This document shows, in pieces, positions 17,796 through 28,415 of a DNA stretch of 64,000 nt. The notes under the pieces are model-generated. The model saw nothing but the letters and a program-made list of their open reading frames with translations, did no database searches and was not told where the DNA came from. The translations under genes and the position numbers were made by a program. Where the stretch lies: NCBI RefSeq assembly GCF_001831495.1, contig NZ_CP017689.1, positions 2,046,001 through 2,110,000 of the forward strand. Direction: 5' to 3'. How positions within the stretch are numbered: position 1 is the stretch's first letter; every line of letters starts with the position of its first letter. Origin of the DNA: Thalassotalea crassostreae (lineage in GTDB: Bacteria > Pseudomonadota > Gammaproteobacteria > Enterobacterales > Alteromonadaceae).

Positions 17796-18974
17796 TTATA
17801 ACTTTGAATTTAGACGTTCGAAACCTTGTTCAAGATCTTCTATCAAATCATTTACGTCTTCTAGGCCAATATGCAAGCGTATGACGACATCGCCCGCCTG
17901 CCAGTTCCCGTAATTTCGCTCTCGGTGTAAATTTTCATAGGATAATACTAATGACTCAAACCCGCCCCAAGAAAAACCCATCTTAAAATGGTGCATACCA
18001 TCTAAAAATGCCGTTAACGCTGACGGGTTACTATTGTTTAATACAAATGAAAACAGTCCATTTGAGCCGTTAAAATCACGTTCAAAATATTCGTGTCCTG
18101 CACAAGATTCAAACGCGGGATGTAATATTTGTTTCACTTCTTTGCGATTACTCAACCAATTAGCAACCGTCATCGCACTTTCTTGATGTTGCTTTAATCT
18201 AACTCCTAAGGTTCGAATACCTCTTAACGCCAAACTAATATCATCAGCTGACGCGCATTGCCCCAAAAGATAAGATTTTTCTCGCAATATCGGCCAACTC
18301 TTCTCATTGGCCGTTGCTGTACCTAGCATTACATCTGAATGGCCACCAATATATTTTGTAGCAGCTTGCACCGAAACATCAACGCCAAGTTCAAACGGTT
18401 GCAACAACACTCCAGCACCCCAGGTATTATCTAAAATCACAGTAATATCTGAATTGCTAGCCTTCGCTACCTCACAAATTCCAGGTATATCTTGCACTTC
18501 CATCGTAATAGAGCCAGGTGACTCGGTAAAAATCACTTTGGTATTATCTTGAATCAAGTTAGCAATACCCTTGCCTATCATTGGGTCGTAGTAAGTTACT
18601 TCGACACCAAAGGAAGCTAAGACTTTGTCACAAAAGTCTCGCGTTGGGCCATAAACAGAATCAACCATCAACAAGTGATCGCCAGTTTTTAAAAATGCTA
18701 ACAACGAAGCAGTAATTGCTGCTGTGCCGCATGGATAGACATAACACCCTGCACCGCCTTCTATTTCATTCATCGCTTGTTGAAATGCGAACGTAGTTGT
18801 TGTGCCTCGGCGACCATAAAATAAGTGCTTTTCTCCGCGCTTTCGAGTTGCATCTTTCATTTCTGCAACATTATCAAAAAGCACAGTGGATGCTCGTTGT
18901 AAGACAGGATTAACAGTTCCTTGAGTAAATTTTTTGTCTCTACCTGCGTTAACAAATTTAGTGTCTTTAGTCAT
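17796..18974 (-). CDS. metC: Cystathionine beta-lyase (MetC-type PLP enzyme)
   Basis: This 392-residue Cys/Met-metabolism PLP enzyme probably cleaves cystathionine to homocysteine, ammonia and pyruvate. The cofactor lysine is Lys207 in AATKYIGGHSDVMLG. The phosphate-binding region is YPCGTAAI near residue 80, and FYGRRGTTT near 52 gives the conserved Tyr-x-Arg contributed across the dimer. The C-terminal SWGGFESLV matches beta-lyases better than gamma-synthases. It is monocistronic. A homocysteine methyltransferase lies 20 kb away; methionine synthesis in the window is otherwise not represented. Confidence 0.92.
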   Translation of the reverse strand: MTKDTKFVNAGRDKKFTQGTVNPVLQRASTVLFDNVAEMKDATRKRGEKHLFYGRRGTTTTFAFQQAMNEIEGGAGCYVYPCGTAAITASLLAFLKTGDHLLMVDSVYGPTRDFCDKVLASFGVEVTYYDPMIGKGIANLIQDNTKVIFTESPGSITMEVQDIPGICEVAKASNSDITVILDNTWGAGVLLQPFELGVDVSVQAATKYIGGHSDVMLGTATANEKSWPILREKSYLLGQCASADDISLALRGIRTLGVRLKQHQESAMTVANWLSNRKEVKQILHPAFESCAGHEYFERDFNGSNGLFSFVLNNSNPSALTAFLDGMHHFKMGFSWGGFESLVLSYENLHRERNYGNWQAGDVVIRLHIGLEDVNDLIEDLEQGFERLNSKL

Positions 18975-19128
18975 GGTTTGCTCTAATGGTTATTTTAATC
19001 ATGTTTAATTTACGTTAAGAATAATAGTTATACCGTGAAATCCTTGAAAAGACAGCATTTTTTAATATCAAATACGAGTAACATTTAAACCTTTGGTTTT
19101 ATATTACATGTGATCAGGCACAGGTTTG

Positions 19129-21555
19129 TTAGAACAATTGCATTTGTTCATCTGTAATATCGCTAAAACTCTTACCAATAAACGGCAAGATCCCATCTGC
19201 AACAGCGCCCAGTTGTCTTTCAATATATATCGGATAATCAATATGATCTCGCACATGCTCTACTGTTTGTGGGCCATTTACTGTCAATATGTATTCTATC
19301 CAACCTCTATTTTGATATCGAAGTGGTTTATTAAGTTGTGCATTTATAGCGTCTGCATCTCTTGCAGCTTTAACATGTGGTGGTACATTCTTTTCATAAT
19401 CACTCAATTTACGTCGTATACGTTTGCGATAAACTAGCTTGTCATCCATTTCGCCATTTAGTGTTTTTTTAACAATATCAAGTATATAATCATCAACAGG
19501 CTCTCCTTTAAACACTTTCAAATACAGCGTTTGTTGGAACTCTTTGGCCAGTATTGTCCAATCTGTTCGAACACTTTCTAAGCCTTTGAAAATAAGTTTT
19601 TCTTGTTTATCTCTACCTACAATACCTGCATAGCGCTTCTTAGTACCAATATCCTGTCCACGTACTGTTGGCATCAGAAATTGATGAAAGTGAGTTTCAA
19701 ATTCGATCTCTAGAGCGGAGTCGATGGCATAATTTTCATTTAACTCTTTATCCATTTTGTTGTTGATAAAGTTCATTAACTCGACACCAATCTCTTGGCT
19801 TTCTCTGTCAGACTTATCTTCACCAATACTGACAAATATCGAGTCGGTATCACCATAGATAACGCGATAACCTAAGCCTTCAATCCAGTCTTTGGTTTGA
19901 TTTAATAATTGATGAGAACGTTTAGTAATCGACCCTGACAGTCGAGGGTCGAAAAATCGACAACCGGTTGAACCTAGTACGCCATAGAAAGAATTCATAA
20001 TGATCTTAATTGCTTGTGACAACGCGCTATTTTTCTGCTTTTTAGCTTTATCACGTTCTTGCCAAAGCTGCTCGATAATATCTGGTAAGAAATGTTTGCT
20101 ACGAGAGAACCACGCGCCATCAAACCCAGGGATAGGTTGATCGCTTGTTGCGCTATAGGTAACGACATTTTCGTTAAGTTCTAATCCTTGCTCATTTGCT
20201 TGTAATAGCCCTTCTATCAAGCCCATTGGGTCGATATTAAAACTTCGAATAATACTGGGATACAGGCTTTTGAAATCCAGTACCAATACATTTTTATACA
20301 ATCCAGGTATAGAGTCCATCACGTATCCACCTGGAGACACTAAATCACTCTCACCATCGCCCATATTAGGTGCTACGTAGCCTGCTCTATGCAATTTAGG
20401 CAAATAAAGATTGGTAAATGCGGCGACACTACCGCCTATTCGGTCCAACTCTAATCCAGTTAATTGTGAGCGCAAAATTGCAAAGTCTAACAACAGTGTT
20501 TTTTCAAACACTAACCAAACCAATCGACAATCTTCAAGGTTATAACCGGCTAAGGCTTGCTTCTCATATAAAAACTTACGGGTGATCTCAGCGACTCGAT
20601 TATCAACGTCCTCAATGTCTTTACCGATCCCAAGTATTGCTTGAGCAACATATTCAAGAGAGAAACTAGGAAAGCTATACGTTGCAGATCTTAATAAATC
20701 GATGCCGTCCAGCACGACACGGCCGGCGATATGAATAAAGTTTTGCTCTGAGCGGTTGTTTTTGCGCCAATATGGCGCACTTCCATCTCGACCAATGGCA
20801 AATTTTATATTGTTTAAATCACAGCGTTTTTGCAGCAATTTAAAATCAAAGTTAATAACATTCCAGCCAATAATGATATCGGGGTCATTCTTGTTTAACC
20901 AACTAATAAAATTAAGCAGCAAATCGTATTCGTCTTCAACCCATTGTATGTAGTCTTTACAATGAGCTTCTGGCTCGCCAATCATAAAAACCTTTGACAC
21001 GTCGTCGCTATAAGCTCCTATGGAATACAATTCACCATCAAACGAACATTCAATATCGATGGAAAGCATGGTTAACTTTGGCGTGTAATTTACTTTTCTG
21101 ACCTTGTTTGTATAAACTTGTCGATAACCCTGTTTTTGATTGCTGTGGCCTAAGAACTCCATCGAGCCAGTGATAAAACGTTCCATAATAAAACGATCAT
21201 CGGGTCGAATATCATCTTCATAACACTTAATTGAATTAGATTTTAAAAGATCTCTTGCTTGATAAAACTTAGTAAGGCTATTGAAATAAAATCCACTGAC
21301 CGGTTTACCCATAAAGCTAGTCAGTGTTAGACTTTTACTTTGTAAAAATAATTGATTGTCGATCAACAAAGCTTTTGCTTTTTCGACAAAATATTCTTCA
21401 ACGAAGAACACAGCTAATTCATTATCAATCAGTAACTTAACAGGACCTTCTGGACTTTTTAACCAATAGCAAAGTTGGATACCTTTCGCAGTATCTCTGA
21501 CCTGTCTGGTTAATATAAAGCCTTGTTGTAATTGATTTGCCACTGTTTGAGACAT
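19129..21555 (-). CDS. polB: DNA polymerase II (B family)
   Basis: This 808-residue B-family polymerase, slightly longer than the E. coli 783, works in restart and lesion bypass with proofreading. The exonuclease motif LSIDIECS is near residue 165. The polymerase motifs are SLYPSIIRSFNIDP near 425, KIIMNSFYGVLG near 518 and YGDTDSIFV near 565. The start ATG at 21555 lies 24 bases from the LexA box shared with the divergent dinG. polB (dinA) is a classical SOS gene in E. coli, so LexA control is well grounded. Confidence 0.97.
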   Translation of the reverse strand: MSQTVANQLQQGFILTRQVRDTAKGIQLCYWLKSPEGPVKLLIDNELAVFFVEEYFVEKAKALLIDNQLFLQSKSLTLTSFMGKPVSGFYFNSLTKFYQARDLLKSNSIKCYEDDIRPDDRFIMERFITGSMEFLGHSNQKQGYRQVYTNKVRKVNYTPKLTMLSIDIECSFDGELYSIGAYSDDVSKVFMIGEPEAHCKDYIQWVEDEYDLLLNFISWLNKNDPDIIIGWNVINFDFKLLQKRCDLNNIKFAIGRDGSAPYWRKNNRSEQNFIHIAGRVVLDGIDLLRSATYSFPSFSLEYVAQAILGIGKDIEDVDNRVAEITRKFLYEKQALAGYNLEDCRLVWLVFEKTLLLDFAILRSQLTGLELDRIGGSVAAFTNLYLPKLHRAGYVAPNMGDGESDLVSPGGYVMDSIPGLYKNVLVLDFKSLYPSIIRSFNIDPMGLIEGLLQANEQGLELNENVVTYSATSDQPIPGFDGAWFSRSKHFLPDIIEQLWQERDKAKKQKNSALSQAIKIIMNSFYGVLGSTGCRFFDPRLSGSITKRSHQLLNQTKDWIEGLGYRVIYGDTDSIFVSIGEDKSDRESQEIGVELMNFINNKMDKELNENYAIDSALEIEFETHFHQFLMPTVRGQDIGTKKRYAGIVGRDKQEKLIFKGLESVRTDWTILAKEFQQTLYLKVFKGEPVDDYILDIVKKTLNGEMDDKLVYRKRIRRKLSDYEKNVPPHVKAARDADAINAQLNKPLRYQNRGWIEYILTVNGPQTVEHVRDHIDYPIYIERQLGAVADGILPFIGKSFSDITDEQMQLF

Positions 21556-21578
21556 TTTAGTCGTAATCGCTGAAAAAC

Positions 21579-21594
21579 CTGTTAATATATACAG
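21579..21594. promoter_or_regulatory. LexA box shared by polB and dinG
   Basis: CTGTTAATATATACAG fits CTG-N10-CAG and lies in the 80-base gap between the divergent start codons of polB (21555) and dinG (21636). Both genes are known LexA targets in E. coli, and no second full box is visible in the gap. Confidence 0.88.
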
Positions 21595-21635
21595 CAGTAT
21601 ATGTAAACTAGCGCGTTAATGGAACCCGAAAAATC

Positions 21636-23720
21636 ATGTTAGGTGAAAAAACCAAGGAACTTATTCGTAAGGCTTATAAACAGATAGGTGAAAACCTTGA
21701 AAATTTCACTCCGCGCAAGCAACAAGCGTTTTTAATAGCAGAAATTGCTAAAACCTTATCGGGTGAATATTCAAAAGAAAAGAAACATATCGTTATCGAA
21801 GCTGGCACAGGTACAGGCAAATCACTGGCCTACTGTTTAGGTGCAATACCACTTGCTAAATCTCGTCAGAAGAAAGTTCTGATCTCAACAGCTACCGTTG
21901 CTTTACAAGAACAATTATTTGATAAAGACTTACCCTTCTTATTAAAAAATTCCGGTTTAGACTTTGATTATTGTCTAGTTAAAGGCAGACAACGCTATGT
22001 CTGTAAAATTCGTTTAGATCTAGCATGCAGTACCGATGAAGATCCAAATCAAGTACCGTTATTTACCGAAAAACCTAACGTTGAAGATATACGCTTGCTT
22101 AACTCGTTAAAGGAAGACTTGAAATCAGGAAAGTGGCATGGTGACCGAGATTCATGGCCAACACCGATCCCTGATCATATTTGGCAACACATTCAAAGCG
22201 ATAAACATAGTTGTTTAAAACATTTATCAGAACATACTAATTGTCCATTTCATCTTTCACGAGAAGCGATGGATAACGCCGATGTTCTAGTGATTAACCA
22301 CTCATTGTTACTTGCTGATCTTGAATTAGGTGGCGGTAAAATACTGTCTGATCCAGAAGATAGTATCTACATAATCGATGAAGCTCATCATTTACCACAA
22401 ATAACTCGTGATCATTCATCAGCAATGGCAACAGTTAAAGGGGCAAGCGATTGGTTAACTAAAATCGCCGGCACAAGTGATAAAATCAGTAAGATTTGCA
22501 CATCTGATAGAACCATTTCACCTGCATTAAAACTTGCTGATACCACTCAAGAAATCACTGCCGATATGCAAAAAGTTTTTCAGTATATTAGTGCTAATCA
22601 GCAGGTTTATTTCGTTGACGAGAAACAACACCGATTTACTAACGGTATCGTACCTAAAGAATTAAAAAATCTTGCGGAAGATATCGCTAGTGCCAGTAAA
22701 AAAGCATCGAGTGAACTCAATAAGCTTTATAATCTGTTGATGGAAGCGGTTAAAGATGGCGACGTCCAAATAGCAAAAGCAGAGCCTTTGCTAGCCGAGG
22801 CAGGCTTTGAACTACAGCGCTTAGAAAACCTAGAAAAAACTTATGCAATGTTTGCTAAGAGTGATTCAGAAAAAGCTGCCCCGCTTGCCCGTTGGATCGA
22901 AAAAACTTCAGGTAAGCGAGAAGACTTTATGGTTTGCGCTTCACCAATAGAAGTTGGTTTTACTCTTGAAGATAATCTATGGAGCAAGTGTGAAGGAGCC
23001 GTACTATGTTCAGCAACCCTTTGTGCCCTGAACTCTTTTGAACACTTTAAGAACCAAGCTGGACTTGGCGCTAATGACGGAACTCAGTACCAAAAACTTG
23101 ATTCACCATTTAACTATCAAGAAAATGCGGTATTAAACATACCTAAAATGGACTTTGAGCCTAATGTCAGTGATAAGTTTACCGATGAGCTCATTAAAAA
23201 GTTACCTTCACTGTTGCGAGAGAAACAAGCAAACCTTGTACTCTTTTCTTCTTATTGGCAAATGGAAACCGTTGCAGAAGCTCTGAGAAAACAAGATAAG
23301 TACAAAGCAATATTAGTGCAAGGTGAAAAGTCTCGTCAACAAATTATCGAAACCCATAAAAAACGCTGTAATAACGATGAAACCAGTATTGTGTTTGGTA
23401 GCCAAAGTTTCTCTGAAGGACTTGATTTACCAGGCAAGTACCTAACCAACCTAATCATTACTAAATTACCTTTTTCAGTACCAACCTCGCCGGTCGATCA
23501 AGCACAAGCTGAGTACATCAAGTTAAAAGGTGGTAATCCATTTATGTTGTTGTCGGTTCCTGATGCGTCAAAAAAGCTTATCCAAGCCTGTGGCCGCCTT
23601 TTACGAAATGAAAAGGACACTGGCATGATCACTATATTAGATAGACGCTTGGTATCGAAAAGATACGGTAAAGATTTGATAGATTCATTGCCGCCATTCA
23701 AAAGAAACATTCAGTACTAA
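21636..23720 (+). CDS. dinG: ATP-dependent DNA helicase DinG
   Basis: This 694-residue XPD-like superfamily 2 helicase has an iron-sulphur cluster and unwinds 5'-3', acting on forked DNA, R-loops and G4 structures in the family. Walker A is EAGTGTGKS near residue 55 and the DEAH box is IIDEAHH near 247. Four candidate cluster cysteines lie in between (CKIRLDLAC, then HSCLKHLSEHTNCPF). Motif VI is near the C terminus in ACGRLLRNEKDTG. It is slightly shorter than the E. coli protein. A downstream ATG is preceded only weakly by GGAACCCGA. Divergent from polB with a shared LexA box. Confidence 0.96.
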   Translation: MLGEKTKELIRKAYKQIGENLENFTPRKQQAFLIAEIAKTLSGEYSKEKKHIVIEAGTGTGKSLAYCLGAIPLAKSRQKKVLISTATVALQEQLFDKDLPFLLKNSGLDFDYCLVKGRQRYVCKIRLDLACSTDEDPNQVPLFTEKPNVEDIRLLNSLKEDLKSGKWHGDRDSWPTPIPDHIWQHIQSDKHSCLKHLSEHTNCPFHLSREAMDNADVLVINHSLLLADLELGGGKILSDPEDSIYIIDEAHHLPQITRDHSSAMATVKGASDWLTKIAGTSDKISKICTSDRTISPALKLADTTQEITADMQKVFQYISANQQVYFVDEKQHRFTNGIVPKELKNLAEDIASASKKASSELNKLYNLLMEAVKDGDVQIAKAEPLLAEAGFELQRLENLEKTYAMFAKSDSEKAAPLARWIEKTSGKREDFMVCASPIEVGFTLEDNLWSKCEGAVLCSATLCALNSFEHFKNQAGLGANDGTQYQKLDSPFNYQENAVLNIPKMDFEPNVSDKFTDELIKKLPSLLREKQANLVLFSSYWQMETVAEALRKQDKYKAILVQGEKSRQQIIETHKKRCNNDETSIVFGSQSFSEGLDLPGKYLTNLIITKLPFSVPTSPVDQAQAEYIKLKGGNPFMLLSVPDASKKLIQACGRLLRNEKDTGMITILDRRLVSKRYGKDLIDSLPPFKRNIQY

Positions 23721-23882
23721 CATGGTTTTGAGTAATACGTATAGAGAAATACGTTTAGAGCAAGACGTTAAGGATGCTTAGCTTTTTAAAAGCGGCTTAT
23801 AGCACCGAATATATCATCTTCACGCTGATTATGAGAACAAAGATAGCAAACACTTTTTTCAACATAATTAATTAGTTACGCG

Positions 23883-24554
23883 TTACTCTATGCCGATGTA
23901 TTTATGTACTTGAATTGACAATCGCCAATTATTTTCAATACAGGTATCAATCGCGAGTTTAGTCGCACGTTCTTTTTGACTAATTGGTTGCAAATACACC
24001 GGTGTTTCAGTGATATTGTGCTGCTCTAAAAGCGCTTTTAAATCTTCAACATGTTGCTCTGTTGCAACTGGATGTTTTATCTCATCCGCTCTTTTCATCG
24101 CCGAGGAAAGTATTTCATATCCGCCACGCATATTTACTTTCGGTGATACCGTAACCCAACATTTATCTGTCGTTAACACTTCAAAAGTACCTGAGGTTTC
24201 AATCTGTGTTGAAAACCCATGTTGTTCAAACATTTCACATAATGGCGTCAAATCAACCATGCATGGTTCACCACCAGTAATAACAATATGACGTGCTTTA
24301 AAACCTTTTGCTTGAATGATTCGCAGGATTGCTTCAACGTCTAGGTTTACCCATTCATCAGTTTCAGCTAATTTATTTAAAACAACATCACTGCTAACTT
24401 CACTGTCTAAATTTATTTCCCAAGTGTGCTTGGTATCACACCAGCTGCACGCAACGGGACAGCCTTGTAGCCGAAGAAAAACTGACGGTTGACCGGTAAA
24501 CGATCCTTCGCCTTGAATGGTTTCAAATAATTCATTTATTTTATAGTGCGTCAT
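23883..24554 (-). CDS. queE: 7-carboxy-7-deazaguanine synthase QueE
   Basis: This 223-residue radical SAM enzyme converts carboxytetrahydropterin to 7-carboxy-7-deazaguanine in queuosine synthesis. The cluster cysteines are Cys32, Cys36 and Cys39 (CPVACSWC). The N-terminal INELFETIQGEGSFTGQPS contacts substrate, and the SAM-binding glycines are in VITGGEPC near residue 93. It is divergent from queC, which carries out the next step, across a 76-base spacer that probably holds both promoters. I saw no preQ1 riboswitch there. Confidence 0.95.
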   Translation of the reverse strand: MTHYKINELFETIQGEGSFTGQPSVFLRLQGCPVACSWCDTKHTWEINLDSEVSSDVVLNKLAETDEWVNLDVEAILRIIQAKGFKARHIVITGGEPCMVDLTPLCEMFEQHGFSTQIETSGTFEVLTTDKCWVTVSPKVNMRGGYEILSSAMKRADEIKHPVATEQHVEDLKALLEQHNITETPVYLQPISQKERATKLAIDTCIENNWRLSIQVHKYIGIE

Positions 24555-24630
24555 AATAAATTAGGTATCTTGCTATCTTTTCGATTAAACTTTGCGGATA
24601 AGTTTAAGTATACCCTAAGAGAAAGAATAA

Positions 24631-25332
24631 ATGGCTGAAAATCTAGTAGAAAATTCAACTTCACCTGCAGCGACTAAAAATAACAAGGTTGTGGTGATCT
24701 ATTCTGGTGGAATGGATTCATTCACGGTACTAAATCGTGCGATTAAAGATGGTAAGCAGTTGTATGCGTTGTCTTTTGATTACGGACAAAAGCATGTCAA
24801 AGAGCTCGAATACGCTGCTAATGTATGTAAGGAATTAAACATTCCTCATAAAATTATTGATATTACGTCAATAAATCAGCTTCTAGCCGGCTCATCTCTA
24901 ACAGATGATATTGATATCCCAGAGGGCCATTATGAAGAAGAGTCGATGAAGTCTACGGTAGTGCCTAATCGTAATATGATCCTCTTATCGCTTGCTGTGG
25001 GCTACGCAGTGTCAGTAGAGGCAAGCCAGGTATATTACGGTGCTCATTCTGGCGATCATGCGATATACCCAGATTGCAGACCAGAATTTGTCGAAAAAAT
25101 GAATGACGTTTGTAAAATAGCGAACTATCAAGAAGTCGAGATCTATAGCCCGTATTTAACACAAAGCAAAATCGATATTCTAACCGATGGCATTAGCATG
25201 GGGCTCGATTACGCTAAAACTTGGACTTGTTATAATGGCCGAGAAAAAGCGTGTGGTGCTTGTGGCGCCTGCCAAGAGCGTCTAGAAGCATTTAAAGAAA
25301 ATGGTATTACTGATCCTTTATCGTACGAATAG
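24631..25332 (+). CDS. queC: 7-cyano-7-deazaguanine synthase QueC
   Basis: This 233-residue ATP-dependent enzyme turns 7-carboxy-7-deazaguanine into preQ0. The PP-loop SGGMDS is at residues 25-30, later than usual because of a 19-residue N-terminal extension ([19 protein letters not shown]) that looks unstructured. The zinc-binding cysteines are grouped near the C terminus in [25 protein letters not shown] and [15 protein letters not shown] are further family motifs. Together with queE it gives two consecutive steps of queuosine synthesis. Confidence 0.95.
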   Translation: MAENLVENSTSPAATKNNKVVVIYSGGMDSFTVLNRAIKDGKQLYALSFDYGQKHVKELEYAANVCKELNIPHKIIDITSINQLLAGSSLTDDIDIPEGHYEEESMKSTVVPNRNMILLSLAVGYAVSVEASQVYYGAHSGDHAIYPDCRPEFVEKMNDVCKIANYQEVEIYSPYLTQSKIDILTDGISMGLDYAKTWTCYNGREKACGACGACQERLEAFKENGITDPLSYE

Positions 25333-25969
<637 letters not shown>

Positions 25970-25981
25970 GAGCGAGAAATT

Positions 25982-27271
25982 ATGAAAGCACTATTGTTAA
26001 TCGTTTTAAGTTTCTTATCCGTTCCTGCAATGGCAAGTGAAGCAGAGCTAAGCGGCTCTAATACAGCGTGGATCTTAACATCGACAGCGCTTGTACTATT
26101 AATGACGCTACCTGGACTTGCATTATTCTACGGTGGTTTAGTTAGACGTAAAAACATCTTATCAATACTAATGCAGTGTTTTGCCATTGCCGGCATTTCT
26201 TCTGTGTTGTGGCTAGTGGTTGGTTATTCATTAGCATTTGGCGAAGGTAATGACTGGATTGGTGACTTTAGTAAAGTCATGATGAATGGAATTTCTAAAG
26301 ACACCTTAAGTGGCGATATTCCTGAAAGTTTATTTATGTTATTTCAAATGACTTTTGCCATTATCACCCCTGCTCTTATTATTGGTGGTTACGCCGAGCG
26401 CATTAAATTTAAAGCGGTATTATTGTTCAGTGGTATTTGGTTGTTAGCTGTTTATGCACCAATCGCACATTGGGTATGGGGCGGCGGCTGGTTAGCTAAG
26501 CTTGGTATCTATGATTTTGCCGGTGGTATTGTTGTTCATATTACAGCGGGTGTTGCAGCGTTAGTTGCCGCATTGGTTATCGGTCCTAGACATGGTTTCC
26601 CTAAAACGCCAATGATGCCTCATAACTTAACAATGACCGTAACTGGTGCTGGTTTACTGTGGGTCGGTTGGTTCGGCTTTAATGGTGGTAGCGCATTAGC
26701 TGCAAATGGCGACGCTTCTATGGCAATGCTTGTTACTCACATTTCAGCAGCAATGGGCGCTCTAACGTGGGCTGCAATCGAATGGAAAAAATTCGGTAAA
26801 GCTAGTGTACTAGGTGCAGTTACAGGTATGGTTGCCGGTCTAGGTACCATTACACCAGCTTCTGGTTTTGTCGGTCCTGGTGGCGCATTAGTAATCGGTT
26901 TGTTAGCTGGTATCGTATGTTTCTACGCGACGGTTTATATTAAACAAACATTAAAAATTGATGATTCGTTAGATGTATTCCCGGTGCATGGTGTTGGTGG
27001 TATTTTAGGTACATTACTCGTTGGTGTTTTCGCTTCAACGTCACTTGGCGTATTCAGTGGGTTTGGCTTCGCTGACGGTATTGCAACTATGGCTGGACAA
27101 GTAAAAGTACAACTTATCGGTATTGTTGCAAGCATCGTTTACACTGCTGCTGTTACTTGGTTGATATTAAAAGTTGTAGGTTTAATGACTGGCGGTTTAC
27201 GTGTATCTCTTGAACAAGAGACAACAGGTCTAGACTTAATTGAACACGATGAGTCAGGTTATAATCTTTAA
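25982..27271 (+). CDS. amtB: Ammonium transporter AmtB
   Basis: This 429-residue ammonium channel has a cleaved signal peptide (residues 1-18, ending AMA) and eleven transmembrane helices. Landmarks are GLALFYGGLVRRKN near residue 45, the pore-histidine region WVWGGGWL, DFAGGIVVHITAG, and the second pore histidine in DVFPVHGVGGILG. The cytoplasmic tail is short and acidic. It is co-transcribed with glnK, whose product plugs it. Nitrogen-limited expression is expected from family knowledge. Confidence 0.96.
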   Translation: MKALLLIVLSFLSVPAMASEAELSGSNTAWILTSTALVLLMTLPGLALFYGGLVRRKNILSILMQCFAIAGISSVLWLVVGYSLAFGEGNDWIGDFSKVMMNGISKDTLSGDIPESLFMLFQMTFAIITPALIIGGYAERIKFKAVLLFSGIWLLAVYAPIAHWVWGGGWLAKLGIYDFAGGIVVHITAGVAALVAALVIGPRHGFPKTPMMPHNLTMTVTGAGLLWVGWFGFNGGSALAANGDASMAMLVTHISAAMGALTWAAIEWKKFGKASVLGAVTGMVAGLGTITPASGFVGPGGALVIGLLAGIVCFYATVYIKQTLKIDDSLDVFPVHGVGGILGTLLVGVFASTSLGVFSGFGFADGIATMAGQVKVQLIGIVASIVYTAAVTWLILKVVGLMTGGLRVSLEQETTGLDLIEHDESGYNL

Positions 27272-27344
27272 TTCTTTAAAAACTGAATCTTAATTTTAAT
27301 TTTAGATATAGTTTAGATTTAGAATAAAAGTCTTTAGCAAACAA

Positions 27345-27375
27345 TAAACCCTATCAATTGATAGGGTTTATTTTT
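27345..27375 (+). terminator. Terminator after amtB
   Basis: AAACCCTATC / GATAGGGTTT with a 4-base AATT loop, then ATTTTTA. It lies 74 bases after amtB. The reverse strand also has T-rich sequence beyond the hairpin, so it may serve the convergent gene ending at 27442 as well. Confidence 0.85.
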
Positions 27376-27441
27376 ATCTCTGATTTAGTGCTTATCAAAC
27401 TCCTGTTTTAGTTGTCATTTTCTAAAACACTCATTCTAAGG

Positions 27442-28008
27442 CTAACGTTTAGAATCAAGAGCCGCTTGGATTTGGTCTAATTGCTCCGGCGTAAAGCTGC
27501 CCTTTTTAATCATGTGAATAACCGCATCACCTAAATGGTCACCATCGCCGTCTGCATGAATAAACATAGCGTCACTTTCACCATTAAGGCTGATCACCTT
27601 TTTAATCACTTTTACATCTTGATCAACTTCGCCATCTGCTGAAACCCAATGATGCTCTCCATCAGATTCAATATCGACTTGAATAACTTTATGGCCACCG
27701 CTTGTCATGTGTTCAACGTGAGGTGTTTTATTCATTGCCATTAAAATTAAATCTTGTTGTTCTTGTGGAAGATCAGCAATTGCTGCTTTAAGCTTTTCTT
27801 TGTCATGAATCGCATCGAATGGAACGTCCAGTTTGATCACTTCACCATTAGTATCAATTGATACATTAGCCATTGAATCACCCGATTCTTGTTTGATCAT
27901 AATGATTTCAGTTTCTTGCTTAACGTCTTCTGCCAACGCTGAAGCACTAGTTAATACTGCCGCTGATACAAATAAGCATTTCGCTAAAGTGTTTAATTTA
28001 AATTTCAT
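27442..28008 (-). CDS. Secreted acidic protein of unknown function, divergent from a two-component system
   Basis: This 188-residue protein has a clear signal peptide (MKFKLNTLAKCLFVSAAVLTSASALA, cleavage near residue 26). The mature part is very acidic and rich in His and Asp (HADGDGDHLGD near 150, EHHWVSADGEVDQDV near 118), with two Glu/Gln-rich helical stretches (DLPQEQQDLILMAM and FTPEQLDQIQAAL). I do not recognise a named family. No cysteine remains after cleavage. A sigma-54-type promoter candidate lies 71-89 bases before the ATG. The neighbouring genes encode a histidine kinase and a sigma-54-dependent regulator, so this is the probable target. Metal binding or a sensing cofactor role is possible but not shown. 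Confidence 0.8.
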   Translation of the reverse strand: MKFKLNTLAKCLFVSAAVLTSASALAEDVKQETEIIMIKQESGDSMANVSIDTNGEVIKLDVPFDAIHDKEKLKAAIADLPQEQQDLILMAMNKTPHVEHMTSGGHKVIQVDIESDGEHHWVSADGEVDQDVKVIKKVISLNGESDAMFIHADGDGDHLGDAVIHMIKKGSFTPEQLDQIQAALDSKR

Positions 28009-28415
28009 GAATTACTCCGTTTTATTTTTTGTTATGACGGTTACAACTAATTAGTAATCTCGCCGTTGCAATATCATGTTGCGAATATCGTACCAAGTTT
28101 ATAACACATCGATTAAGCCAATGAAATTACGGTGGTCACGTTATATTCATTAAAATAACAATCTCGAAATATAGAAATTTCTGACAATTAAATTCTGATA
28201 TAAGAAGCTAATTTCCCCATATCAGGAATATAAAACGTTAGCGTCCATCTCTAAAAATTTAACGGCTGTCTATCTTGCTGTTTTTATTGGATATTATAAT
28301 ATTTTAGGATTGGCATCATTGTTGTTATAGTTAGTTTAATCAATTTTTAATAGTGTATTGAAACAAGTAATACTCCGATTAGATTTACAACATAACGCAT
28401 ACTTAGGCTGGTTAT
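28009..28415. other. Divergent regulatory region between the secreted protein and the sensor kinase
   Basis: 407 bases without a gene. It holds a sigma-54-like promoter facing the secreted-protein gene (28079-28097), and an imperfect inverted pair GTTAT-N10-ATAAC at 28140-28159 that sits in the expected upstream position for an activator. A GAAATTTC palindrome lies near 28175. The rest is AT-rich and featureless to my reading. Confidence 0.5.
28079..28097 (-). promoter_or_regulatory. Sigma-54-type (-24/-12) promoter for the secreted protein gene
   Basis: Read on the minus strand, TTGGTACGATATTCGCAA matches TGGCACG-N4-TTGCA at all but two positions, with the invariant GG (28094-28093) and GC (28082-28081) separated by exactly 10 bases. 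It would start transcription near 28070, about 60 bases before the ATG at 28008. Confidence 0.6.

Noticed and set aside
24555..24630. preQ1 riboswitch between queE and queC
   Set aside because: The spacer is only 76 bases and shows no pseudoknot-type hairpin with an A-rich tail that I could recognise.
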